From the NCBI GenBank assembly GCA_003254885.1, contig QANT01007905.1, positions 1 to 64,000 of the forward strand: 64,000 bases of DNA, written 5' to 3'. Below the pieces are notes generated by a model. It was not told the origin of the DNA and did no database searches. It worked only from the letters and a program-made list of their open reading frames with translations. The stretch comes from Purshia tridentata (lineage: Eukaryota; Streptophyta; Magnoliopsida; Rosales; Rosaceae). The number at the start of each line of letters is the position of its first letter. Position 1 is the first letter of the stretch. Below, piece by piece: positions 22,521 through 33,395 of this stretch. Position numbers and translations under genes: made by a program.

Positions 22521-23492
22521 CTAAAATTGATGACTAAAGCTCTGATATGTGGTGTCAGATTGGAAAGGCTGTGGCCAGATCGGCATGGGCGGTGCTTCAA
22601 GAAGAGGCGATAGCGATGGTGATGGTTGAGAAAAAATCTCCGGCGCCGACATATACTGATGATCTGCTGCGTTGAAACCCATCATTCTTGGCTGGACATC
22701 AATATCCCGGTTTGGTATTAATTGATGATGATTAATGTTGTTGATGGAATTCACATCAAATCCCAGCAAACCAAAGTTGTCATCCGCAGCCTCAAACCTT
22801 GATATCTCCCATGGCAACATAATTTCTGGAGCACATACATTAATGTTGTAATTGGAGTAGTGTGCTTCTTCAAACCCTAATGGAAGGTTATTATTTTGTG
22901 TATTATGATTGAATACAATTGGATCATGATGATCATTCTCCTCTAACTCCTTCAACATTGCATCAAGTTCTGAGTAGAACTCAAAATCAGCAGGGATTAA
23001 CAATGGATCATGATGATTATGATCATAATTAACCTGAATTGCAGCTTTTTCCTCAAGTAACCTAATTCTCTCATCCACATTCCCTATCTTGGACTCCAAA
23101 GCCCTAGAAAAATCCATCAACGACTCCATAGACAACTTGTCCAATTCCTCATCCCACAAATTACCACCCTTTTTCTCCTCCTCTTCTTCAACTAGTGCGG
23201 ATCTCTTTCTCTTACTACTTCCTACCAAACCAGAAACACCCACTTCTTGCTTTCTCTTACTGCTTTCTTTGTACTTGATCATGATGGCTTTGGCAATGGC
23301 CGGGTCCTCTGGCCAGATGACCTCGGTGGTCCCCGCCGCCGCCTTCTCATCGGAAATTACCATGCAGACCTCCGCATCACATAGAATGGCAAGCTCTTCC
23401 GCTTTCTTCTTCAGCGTGGCCTTCCTCTTCTTGATGGATTTGCGTTGCATAGTCATTGAAGGAGTGCTTTCTGTCACTGCTGACTTCACCAT
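22521..23492 (-). CDS. Type I MADS-box protein with divergent N-terminus, 323 aa
   Basis: Single-exon gene, as is normal for type I MADS genes. The MADS core KKRKATLKKKAEELAILCDA is followed by EVCMVIS, then EVIWPEDPAIAKAIMIKYKE (residues about 19-74), which fits the M-beta/M-gamma classes. The usual opening (R-x-K-V/I-x-L-x-x-I) is missing. Before the core stands MVKSAVTESTPSMTMQRKSI, so the first DNA-contacting residues are altered; a start at the internal Met (MTMQRK) would not restore them. The rest is low-complexity, Asn/His-rich, with an E-rich stretch (residues about 100-110), and has no K-box. Such proteins act in female gametophyte or endosperm. A TATATATAA box lies at about 23595-23603 on the minus strand. 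Confidence 0.88.
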   Translation of the reverse strand: MVKSAVTESTPSMTMQRKSIKKRKATLKKKAEELAILCDAEVCMVISDEKAAAGTTEVIWPEDPAIAKAIMIKYKESSKRKQEVGVSGLVGSSKRKRSALVEEEEEKKGGNLWDEELDKLSMESLMDFSRALESKIGNVDERIRLLEEKAAIQVNYDHNHHDPLLIPADFEFYSELDAMLKELEENDHHDPIVFNHNTQNNNLPLGFEEAHYSNYNINVCAPEIMLPWEISRFEAADDNFGLLGFDVNSINNINHHQLIPNRDIDVQPRMMGFNAADHQYMSAPEIFSQPSPSLSPLLEAPPMPIWPQPFQSDTTYQSFSHQF

Positions 23493-24386
23493 ACTTAGTA
23501 ACTACACCAGAGGAGATCAATTCAATTAGGAGATTATTGAAGAAGAAGAATTAGTTGAAGCTTAATTTGGAGGGCCAAAGAGGCATAGAGGATATTATAT
23601 ATAGTGTGGGAACATCTCTTCGTATCAACCAGGGACTTTCCTAGTTCAGCTTGGTTTTGACGAAATTAAGGAAACTAAAGGCACCATCCCTGCCAGCTGT
23701 ACAGTGTCCGAACCAAACCCATTAGATTTTATTAGACTGACGTGGCAGCTCTACTTAAAAAGCGAGCAGATCCTAGCATCCAAAAATTATAGCAGAGGAT
23801 CCGTGCCCGGAAAAATAATTAAATAAGCACACAAATATTAAACAGTTCAGATTTAGTTTAGAACCCATTAATTGCTTAAACGGTTTTTGTGTTTTTCAAT
23901 TAAAAAAAGGGAAAAGAAATTGCACATTACTTGCGAAACTTTTAGCCTGTTACGTGAACCAGAAGAATTCGTTAACACAAACTATAATGAAAATTCGAGA
24001 AATTCTGATGATGGAAATTTGGAATGGGTCAATATTCAATTAATAATGCTTCCGACTCTTAGAGAGGTACAAGAGTAGTAAAACAATGAATTAATTAAAT
24101 AGATGATGAACACATTACTAATGTACAACATAAATCTAAAGCACAAGACTACGATACTTCTGCTGATAAATTAATGATGTTACAAATTTGCACGGCAAAA
24201 AAAAATAAAAATTGATGTTACAAATTTGATTATGCATGTGATCCTTTGGCTGATATTACAAAAATAACAAAAACTAAATAATTGAGTGAATGGTGATCAT
24301 CAAGATTACACCACATTCGTGCTGCTGAATTTGCTGCGTATGGCTTTGAATCGGTGATGTCGGATGTACTTGTTTTGGGTACCAAA
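23493..24386. other. Intergenic between MADS gene and capping-enzyme 3' end
   Basis: Promoter and 5' leader of the MADS gene (to about 23620), then unassigned AT-rich sequence and the 3' UTR of the capping-enzyme gene. No coding feature can be supported. Confidence 0.55.
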
Positions 24387-27300
24387 TCACCGGCGACGGG
24401 CAGAAGAAGTCTGCCCGTGGGCCTTGATATCAGTCCGTATTCGATCAGCATACATAGGTAGGCGGACAATCTCATCAATCTCTTCCAACAACACTTCCTC
24501 AGTAATATTGTCCTTTATGCTTCGCATCACCTATTTGAGGTTGAGAACACAGCTTTATTTAGTCCAATTGTCCAAACAAACGTTCCAGAAAAGAAGCAAG
24601 ATTATAACAGCACAGGAAATACCTTCTTATAGGTATTGAACTCATTGGGGGTCGATTTGTCTGGCCTAATCCGCATACAGACCCAGGAATTTGCCTCTGC
24701 AGCCCAGGAGCACTCTATAATTTTCCCTGAACAAGAAGCAGGGTCCAATTCATCTGCAAGTTGAATGTTGGATGCCAGGTATTAGATTCCAAGCTAAGTT
24801 AAAATTAAACATTATCACAATAAGGTACCTACTACAAGTATTCTTTTTTTTTTTGGCCACGAACATACCACAAGTATTAAAAAACAAGTTCTGGAAGATA
24901 ACCGTATAGTCCATTTGACTCTATGTCTTAGCTAAAATAAACAATGACTTTTTCTCTTGTCAAGAATACATGTTTCTTGTGTGTGTGTGTGTGTGAGAGT
25001 GAGAGAGAGAGAGAGAGAATGCAGGATCTTGCAATTTCAGAACCAAAGCACCAGACATTTGGTGCTGGAACTAAAAGGTCGGCCATAATGCATGTGGCTA
25101 TGATTCATAATTTGTCAGCATAAAAGATGATGGTAAATATCAAACAAATAGAGACATCAAAAGTCAACCTCTAAAAACAACCCTATAGCCTCCCATTAGC
25201 TTCTTCTTTCCACGCTCATTCAGAAACAGTAGCGGCTGATCATTAACTCCTAACTGTCAACACAAGCATAGACTATCTTTAGTTTATCATAATAATATAA
25301 GCTTGTAAAGAAGAGAGTGGAAGTGAAAACTGTAATTTGCAACCAAAAAAATGAAATAAGACAAGTTACAGTTTGCATAGAGAAGTCATTACACAACCTC
25401 AAAGAGAAAATCAACTGAGTTCATTTCCGGAAATTTCCACTTCAAAAGGCCTTCATGGGTGCGGGGTACATAAGGATCATCCCAGCCCTGAAAGAGACAA
25501 ATCATCAACAAATAGAGCTCTAGGATCCGGTGGTAGTATTCTATCATCCAGATATATCCACATAAGTTTTTTATAGGAAGATATAACCACATAATGAACT
25601 TGCTCACTTTGAAAGTTCCAAAATCACCCCTTATCACCTGGAATATCAGACCGTCTGATGCATGTGAAAGCCCAGGAATGAATTTCCTCAAAAGCTTGGT
25701 AACAGTAGATAGTAACCAAAAACCCTTCCTCCTCACCTGATGAACATCTATAACAAAGTAAACTACCAATCTCAACAGAATACGCAACTTTTATCATTAA
25801 TGGTTAAATGGAATCAAAAGCAGTTCAAGTGATCATTGATTGTTAGTATACGTACACTGAATGGTTCCAGGTCATATCTGTAATAAGGCTCTACGCTCTT
25901 GGAAAGAGTATCGCGCTCCATATTTCGGGGCTCAATCACTTCTTTTTCAAGCATCTTCCACCGTTCATGGAATGGCAGCTGGACCATTTTAGTCATCACC
26001 TAATTATTAATAGATGTAATCTTATAATGAAGTCATTAAATGAGGCATTATCATTTATCTAACCTCTGTAACAGGGACGTGGTTAATTGCCATAACATCA
26101 TAAATGAGGTATCGTCTCTCTTGCTTCTGAGTATTTGGGTCAGTGTCAATTATCATCTCTCCATCGAGTAATGTATAGTGGTGAGTCTTCTCGGGCATAA
26201 GCTTTAGAAGAATTATTACAGGGGAAAGTAATTTAGGGAAACACTTCACATCAAACTAAGCAGGTTCCATGTGTACCACATACACACCTTATTTGTGAAT
26301 TTGCAAGGAAAGCGCATCTGGACCCTTCGGAAAAAGAATTTCCTATCGATCAAGTAACACCCATCCCAAGTAATTAGCATCATATAACGTGTTCCATCAG
26401 CTTTCCATGTGGCATAGTAATAGCGCTGCCTTAATAATTGTTGGTTGTCCCTACAGAGTAGGTAATAAAATGCTAACTTTAGATATGGAAGGAAGTATAA
26501 CAGCCCAAAACATTACAAAAACTAAATTTTTAATGCACAAAGGGGAATGAAGCCTAGGCAAATTGTCTGTCCAATCATTAAAATACACCAGCTTTGATGA
26601 TGACTTCATTCGCGTAAAATTGATTAAGGACTTCCTAATTATGAACTGAATTAACCAATTATAAGCATATAAAACATTACTTAATTGAAAAGGCCACCTT
26701 CTATTTATAATGTTAAAAACATAAAATTGAGCAAAAACCACTAGAAGTGCAGGATTATCATTGATATGGCTATTGTTAGACCAAACCTGTTGAGAGAAAC
26801 AGGATGTGACCCTGGAAATTGTAAGTTCCCTCTTGCCTGAAGACATAACCAGAAATAAATTTAAAACAAAAATATAATGTAGAAAGGAGAAGTAATAAAA
26901 TGTGGGAATTGCATCTTCACACACAAAAAATGACTCAAGGTATCAGACTTGAGTGCCTACCCCTACACCCAACTTGAGTGCATGATAACAGGCTTCTCGC
27001 ATCGTTTTTTGCTGGTCAAAAGGTATTGGTTCTCCCAAAATATCATCAATTGTCATTGCTTCATTTCTCACATGATTCTCCTAATGTATTCAAAAGGGAA
27101 AAAACTGTTATATAAAAGAAATATCCACTTTTTTATAGCATATGTTGCAGTTTGAATTTCATCATAAAAAAAATAAAAAAAAATGCAATGTCTCCACGAA
27201 TGTCTTGCATATAAGCACTTCAACAAGTGTTTTGACAGCTAAGCACCTTAGGCATCCAGTAAGGTACTTGAACAAGAAAACAGTACTCAAATGGAAACAG

Positions 27301-28776
27301 GCATTAAACATGACAAACTAGTGTGATCCTAAACACTACATACATTATCCTGATGCATCACAGCTTCAACCTTGTCACCAAGATCAGAACTTCTCTTCCA
27401 CTCTGGGGTTTGAGGGCAAACAACTGTTTCAGGCTTTCTTTCATGATAAAACATGTACAGTGCATCAATATAGTCCTGTTTATATATCCCTGGATGGCGT
27501 GCCCAGGAAAATTTATTTATTGCCTGCAGAATGGTCAGTCCAAAGGTGTAATCAATGTGTCTTGGATCTTAGGACAGATTCAATCAGAAAAAAGGAAATA
27601 ACTACCACAACTAATTACTTACCTCGGTGACTGAAATTGATTCGGTACGTATAAGAAAATGAGCAATCATGAAACCTGTGCGGTTATGCCCATGTGTACA
27701 ATGGACAAGTATATACTTCATTGGATCTCTTCTATGGGAGAAAAACTGTGATACCTATGAAGAGAATTACAATGTCAATTCTTGATATAATAACGTTCAG
27801 GGGGAGAAAAAGGTTTGTTGACAAGCATAGCCAAACAATGATGAGAAAGGAATACAGAAGAAGCAAAAAGCATTAAACTTTTCCTATTGGGTCACAGAAT
27901 ATTTGCATAAAACTAGCATAGAGACAGCTTACCTCATAGAGAAATTTATCCACAGCAGCATCATCGGGTACGGAATCCCTTCCTCTGCATTGTATCTGAT
28001 GCAGACAAATTTGAGGAAATAAAACAAGTAAGATTCACAAACTAGAAACAGAATACACATTAACACATAGAATACTTGCCTTAACATGGCGAATGCCTTC
28101 TTTTGTCCAATCCGATATGGGATAGTAACGAGTAGTGTTTGTCAGATCAATCACTAAACCAAGCTGCAAAATGAAATGGAAATGAAAATCAGTCAGCATA
28201 ACAACAGTATGCAACATAAAGCATAGTAAAAACAGCATAGTAATTTGGAACAAAAATGAATTACTTCTCTTCCTAGAAGTCTTTGTTGATGAATGACTTG
28301 CTTTGGAGTATATGTTTCACCTGGAATGTAGTCATTGAAGGACTCACCAAGAGGCACCTTTGAAGGAATTATGCAACTTATTTCTTCACCATATGCAGGG
28401 CAACCCACCCAACCTACAACAACCCAACAAAAAAAATCAATCAGCTTACAATAAAATACGATTAATTTATTAGTTATCAAACTAATTAGCACTAGTATTA
28501 CCAACCTGGAGGAAGCGAGTATCTATCAAATGGCTGAGGATTCCTACTTTGAATCCGAAAAGCCTCATTTGGGTATTTCCTTTTCACCCCCAATCGTCTT
28601 TCATCTCCATCCTAATAAGGAGTTCATAACCATCCAACAAGGCAACGATTAACAAATCAAACTATGTAATTAAAAAAATCCCAACTTTGTTTTATATTCT
28701 TTTTTTTATTTTTTCATTTTCTGGGATTTGGATTTTAAAGATAGAACATAGGAGTGATGGATCTGTGATGTACCAT
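24387..28776 (-). CDS. Bifunctional mRNA-capping enzyme (RNA triphosphatase + guanylyltransferase), 626 aa
   Basis: Seventeen exons, in gene order: 28776-28774, 28611-28506, 28413-28265, 28163-28080, 27995-27933, 27754-27623, 27523-27344, 27080-26961, 26836-26787, 26450-26288, 26201-26064, 25999-25856, 25736-25638, 25487-25398, 25253-25169, 24753-24623 and 24530-24387 (1881 nt). The N-terminal triphosphatase is a cysteine-phosphatase domain with HCTHGHNRTG. The guanylyltransferase follows with motif I KADGTR, motif III LLDGEM, YDLEPFS, motif IV DGLIF and LKWKFP, then an OB-fold. It adds the 5' GMP cap to nuclear pre-mRNA. The start ATG is the last codon of exon 1; an in-frame TAA lies upstream, so no other start is possible in this frame. 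The intron after 28080 uses a GC donor (AAG/GCAAGT). Confidence 0.95.
24979..25018. repeat. (TG)n-(GA)n compound microsatellite in a capping-enzyme intron
   Basis: About eight TG units followed after a short gap by about nine GA units, in the intron between exons 25169-25253 and 24623-24753. Confidence 0.9.
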
Positions 28777-28790
28777 TTGACTTGGACTCT

Positions 28791-28817
28791 TCAATTTGCT
28801 GATGCGATGAGACTCAT
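28791..28817 (-). promoter_or_regulatory. Upstream ORF (9 codons) in capping-enzyme 5' leader
   Basis: An ATG at 28817 opens a short frame (MSLIASAN, stop) that ends 14 bases before the capping-enzyme ATG. It lies in the same first exon if transcription starts upstream of 28820, where no intron signal intervenes. It could limit initiation at the main ATG. Confidence 0.5.
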
Positions 28818-28859
28818 AGAGTTAGGGTTTTAGGTTTGGATGGATCAGACTTCGGAGAG

Positions 28860-30375
28860 ACAAGTAGAGAGTTCAACAAACTAACGGTTCAAAGAAAACG
28901 CGTCGCTTATAAACCTGGCGGCACCGCCATTATTTTTGTTCTTTTTATGTTTGGTTAGTTTACTTTATACTCCCCCTTTGCTCTAATTACCTTTCCTCTT
29001 TTGTAAGATCCTTCAATTTAACTCTAATTCCAGTTTATTTAATGAAAAAATAAATATAACATTTTATTTAAAACATTTTTCATTGTTAGTCTTATAAGTA
29101 AATTTTCCTCTTATATTTTATTACTTTTATTAATTGCATTAGTGAAATTTCATTAATTGTAGTAGATGACTTATTAATTTGTTTTGTTTATAAGGGGAAG
29201 TATACTTTACCGTATTAAAAATGAACAAAAAAATCATACATTTTGTATACAATATTTGTTAAACCGATTGATCATGTGTTAAAATTAAAGTAATCATGTT
29301 TTAGGCTTCCTATTTATTGTGTCAATCTAAACTCAATAAATGGTTAATTGTTAGACTTCCATGTGAAAAAGTTGGTATGCAACTACGTTGAGAGGTGTGG
29401 ATGAATAAAACCAATTCATATATTAGATATTCAAGTTTGACTAAACATACTCGAGTTGGAGCCAAACTTATCATTTGTTGATTTTACTCTAAACTTTAAC
29501 TAAGTACTTTCGCTTAAGTTTAATTTGGATTGACTCGTGATAAATTATGATAAAAAAGAATAAATATGCAAATAAATAAAAAAATACATGTGACAAACAA
29601 TAATGTGCAATGTGTATTGATGACAACTTTCAAAGTTCACCGAAATCATTTGATGTTCAATGCTATATATTTTAACTAGGAGGTTAGAAGATACTAATCG
29701 AGTTTTGCACATTATGCTTGAATGATCTAAACTTAATCTATTTTCTTACATAATTTGAGTAATTCACAAATATTTGAGTGCTTGAGTGTGTTAAAAGTTA
29801 AAGTTTGGCTGGTATTCTTAATAATTTCAATACTTTGTTAGACATTTACATGTCTTTTTTTAATTTAGCTCGAAAAAGATAAAAAATGATACGAACTTTA
29901 GCTATATCGAATCGAATTTAACCATATCGAGGTGTATATCGGGTCGGATCGGTCTGGTTAAAGTCGGCCCGACCAGTCATTGAGTGGGCCGGACTGTGCA
30001 AAGGTTTTCTATCATGTTGGTTAGGCCAGACTCTGTATATGATCGACTAAGGAATACAACGACAACGAATAAATTGTCGTTGATTAAAAAGAATAACCTG
30101 ACCCAAAGAAAATATAAAAAAAGGAAAAAAAAAACCGAGAAAAAGACAATAGACGACCGCCCTTGAAACGGTGTCGTGTAATAGTCCAGTGCACAGAAAA
30201 ACCAGGAAGGGCGCCTAAGTAATTTGGCGTCGTTCGCTTACCACGAGCCCGAGCCCGAGCCCGAGCCCTAAAGTTAAATCAGTCTGTTCAGCACAGACAG
30301 ATCCCCCACTCTCCCGCTTCGTTTTTGGTTTAGTTTCAAACCCTAGCTAGCTGTTGTCCGTGTTTCTCTCCCACA
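28860..30375. other. Divergent promoter region between capping enzyme and SmD1
   Basis: About 1.5 kb between two divergently transcribed RNA-processing genes. It is very AT-rich in the middle and GC-richer near SmD1. Four GAGCCC units stand at 30245-30268, about 110 bp before the SmD1 ATG. No coding feature supported. Confidence 0.55.
30245..30268. repeat. (GAGCCC)4 hexanucleotide repeat before SmD1
   Basis: Four perfect GAGCCC units about 110 bp upstream of the SmD1 ATG, in or just before the 5' leader. Confidence 0.9.
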
Positions 30376-32262
30376 ATGAAGCTCGTCAGGTTAGTCTTCC
30401 TTTTCTTTCTTTGATTGTTCTTCTTTATCATTCAACAACGATGTATTATTTTGTACCAATATTTATTTTCAGAAAATAAAATAAAATTGAAAATATGCAG
30501 GTTCTTGATGAAGTTGAACAACGAGACTGTGTCGATCGAGCTCAAGAACGGCACTGTTGTCAATGGCACCATAACAGGTTTCTATCTGCTCCTTTCTCAC
30601 TATTTTCTTTCTAGTATTTTTTGTAACTGAAGTTTCATGTATTAGGGTTTAGTTAAACCCTAGGTTTGCGCCCTCCTTCCTTTTTATGAATTGATTAATT
30701 TGTTTTGTGTGGCTTAAAATTGTGTTTATAGCTGAAGTGGGTCTTACCTTAAATTCAATTTAGTATCCTTATACTGCATAAAAAGACTGTTTTCTGTGGT
30801 GAAACATGGAATAAATAAGCTGTTGGTTTATCCTTGTAGGACACCTCCCTCTCCATTGTTTGTTTTAGTACAATAAACTATCTCCACAATTAACTCAGAT
30901 TGGAGACTTGTTCTCAATGGAGTTTCTAGAATCAGGTTTTAACACACCTCGTTCAACCAATTCATATAATTTGACCGTGTGCTAAATATTCAGTTTAAGT
31001 ATATTATCTACATTACACTTGGTATTGTTATACATGGACTGCTGGGTAAACATGGTTTTGCTACTTGCATAGATTACCTGCAGAATATTTATCCCAGAAT
31101 TTGGGTTAGCACCAACCAGGATTGTTCAAGTATCTACAATAGCGGAATACTTGAATAATTTCTTTATTTATGGTATTGCCATATTGGGCACATTTACATC
31201 ATTATGGGGTCAGACTTATTTAAGAGCATTGTTATACATTGGTTGTACCACACAATTACACTTTTAGAGGGGATTTCCAAGGAATTTCTTTTCCTTTTAT
31301 GACACATGTCAAAAAATGTTGCATTGGGTTTTACTTTTAGAGGGAATTTCCAAGGAAATTATTTTCCTTTTCCTTTGAAATGCTTCTGATTTTCTTTTAA
31401 AAAGAGTCAGAGCTTATGGATTTGCTCGACATTGGGTTTTCAGGAGTTGGGGTGTAGCTTTGCTTGACCTCCATAGCATGTATGCCATTTTTCAACTCGT
31501 CATAACTGAGCTGATTTACAGAGTACTCTTATTAGTCTATGCATGTTACCAGTATTTGACAAGATTTTATGAGAAATTTATCTGTTCATAGTTTATACGT
31601 TTTAAGTTTTTTCAAATGAGAGATAGGGGGTCTGAATTCAGTAAAGGAAATTCTTGTGTATTGTGTAATAGAATTCAGTAAAGATTGAAGAAGTTTCAGC
31701 TCTGTGTCTGGACTGCTTTGTAGAGAGAAATGAAGAGTATAAGATTATAACTTAAACTTATTAAATATATTAAAATCTTGATTTGGATGCTCATTTCAAC
31801 ACAGGTTGTTCTCAACTATTCAAAAGGGGGGACAAAGTATCCGTTCTGACTGGTAATCTTATTTCTTGTTACAGGTGTGGATATCAGTATGAACACACAC
31901 TTGAAGACAGTGAAACTTACACTCAAGGGGAAGAACCCAGTGACTCTGGATCATCTCAGTGTGAGGGGTAACAATATTCGATACTATATCCTTCCCGACA
32001 GCTTGAATCTTGAGACTTTGCTGGTTGAAGAGACACCTAGGGTCAAGCCCAAGAAGCCGACTGCTGGTACTGCAAACTTGTATTTGGCTTGGATACCATT
32101 TGTTTTGACCATGTTATTATTATTTTATTATAAATTTACACTCCGTTATTTGCGGGTCACTGTCATTTAACTTCCAAATGTGTTTCTCTTTTAATTTCAG
32201 GGAGGCCTTTGGGAAGGGGACGTGGCCGTGGACGTGGACGCGGTCGTGGCCGTGGCCGTTAA
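30376..32262 (+). CDS. SmD1: Small nuclear ribonucleoprotein SmD1, 114 aa
   Basis: Exons 30376-30389, 30501-30577, 31875-32066 and 32201-32262 total 345 nt. The protein begins [20 protein letters not shown] and holds both Sm motifs: Sm1 ([20 protein letters not shown]) and Sm2 ([15 protein letters not shown]). The tail is nine Gly-Arg repeats ending GRGR, the usual target of symmetric arginine dimethylation. It is a core member of the heptameric Sm ring on U1, U2, U4 and U5 snRNAs; plant SmD1 is also linked to RNA silencing. Length is essentially that of Arabidopsis SmD1. Intron 2 (30578-31874) is long and contains a diverged tandem repeat near 31262-31370. Confidence 0.97.
31262..31370. repeat. 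Imperfect direct repeat in SmD1 intron 2
   Basis: The string CTTTTAGAGGGGATTTCCAA, followed by GGAATTTCTTTTCCTTTT, recurs about 73 bp later as CTTTTAGAGGGAATTTCCAA with similar trailing sequence. It is a two-copy intronic duplication and no element was recognised. Confidence 0.6.
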
Positions 32263-33170
32263 AAGTATCGCACTGGTTATAATTTTTGTGGAACTTGGTT
32301 GTTATGTAAACAACTTTGTTGTAGGAAGAACTTGTCAGTGATTTTCAAGACATTATATGTGTTGCGTATTGCACTTTTTTCTGTTGTCTATCCCCAGTGA
32401 AATTCATAAAATGCTATTAAGAAGTTGGTAATCAATATGCTTGGACATCTCATATCTAGTTTTTCATTTTTATTGGGTGTTGTTGCGGCATCCGTAATTA
32501 GCCCTCCTCTTATTTTTGGGGACCATATGGTGCAAAATTTCCCATGTGAGAAGCGCAAGACCTTGAGTTGATGCTTTTGAAAGTAATAGTTTTCATCCTT
32601 TATTATGTACATATTGCTTGGATCATATTCTTCATTGTTATTAGTATCTAATTGAAGCTCCCATGAGGCAACACATTAGGGGATGTTGCTCAGTTTTAGA
32701 AGTTAACCACCTCTACCAGCATTGTTATCTCCAACATGCCATTCCACATTAGGCAAGTAGATCTTTTCTTTCTCACGGAGCTGGTGATTGCTCATGACTC
32801 CGTGAGAAAGTAAAAGTAGAGTCAATGAATACGATGATATCCTCTCTCGTCCTAGGGAGGGGCAGGATAAAAGTTGACAGCTTCCTTGGGATCTTATAAT
32901 GATATCTTTTTCTGCTTGGATCAAATTCAATTCCACGTAGGAGCTCACTTGAAGACATACGACATCAATCTTTACAGGGATGAACAGAAACTGTGTCGTT
33001 TTTATCCCGATTTCTGGACCCAAATCCAAACAAGCGGCTATTATATATAGACCCGTAAAGGTAGAGATATTCGAAATTCGTCGAACTTACTTTTCTTAGT
33101 CTTAACTCTTAACTTGCTCCCAAAGGAAAACAGGACAAGAGCGCGAGAGTGGTTGCCAAAGAAGAAGAAG
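32263..33170. other. Intergenic between SmD1 and OEP7-like gene
   Basis: SmD1 3' UTR, then unassigned sequence. A short palindrome-like pair (CTTTCTCACGGAG / CTCCGTGAGAAAG, 32768-32812) could form a hairpin. No coding feature supported. Confidence 0.5.
32768..32812. repeat. Small perfect inverted repeat (13-bp stem)
   Basis: CTTTCTCACGGAG is followed after about 19 bases by CTCCGTGAGAAAG, giving a perfect 13-bp stem. It may be a chance palindrome or the core of a small element; nothing coding lies around it. Confidence 0.6.
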
Positions 33171-33395
33171 ATGGCGAAAGATGGGAAAGCGACGGCGACG
33201 AAGCAAGCGATGGTGGTGTTCGGAGCCCTAGCGGTTGGATGGCTGGCCATAGAGCTGGCCTTAAAGCCATGGCTCGACAAGGCTCGCGCCGCCATGGACA
33301 AGTCTGACCCGGATCGCGACTCCGACGACTCCGAAATCGACAAGACTACCACTACCACCGAGGAGTCCACCGCCACCGCCACCGATGATGGATGA
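33171..33395 (+). CDS. OEP7: OEP7-like chloroplast outer-envelope membrane protein, 74 aa
   Basis: The small single-exon protein begins [20 protein letters not shown], with one transmembrane segment ([19 protein letters not shown]), then [19 protein letters not shown] and an acidic, Thr-rich tail. This matches the layout of Arabidopsis OEP7: a short N-terminus, one TM anchor that also serves as targeting signal, Lys/Arg just after it, and the KP-x-LDK-x-R-x-x-x-DKSDP block. It inserts into the chloroplast outer membrane without a cleaved transit peptide. The start is the ATG after GAAGAAGAAG; frames extended upstream begin with non-ATG codons. Confidence 0.88.
   Translation: MAKDGKATATKQAMVVFGALAVGWLAIELALKPWLDKARAAMDKSDPDRDSDDSEIDKTTTTTEESTATATDDG

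Noticed and set aside
26451-26924. 157-codon minus-strand frame in the capping-enzyme gene
   Set aside because: It spans an intron and reads through one exon out of frame; the true exon is 26787-26836.
33114-33170. Upstream extension of the OEP7-like frame
   Set aside because: It starts with a non-ATG codon, and OEP7 proteins begin a few residues before the TM segment, as at 33171.
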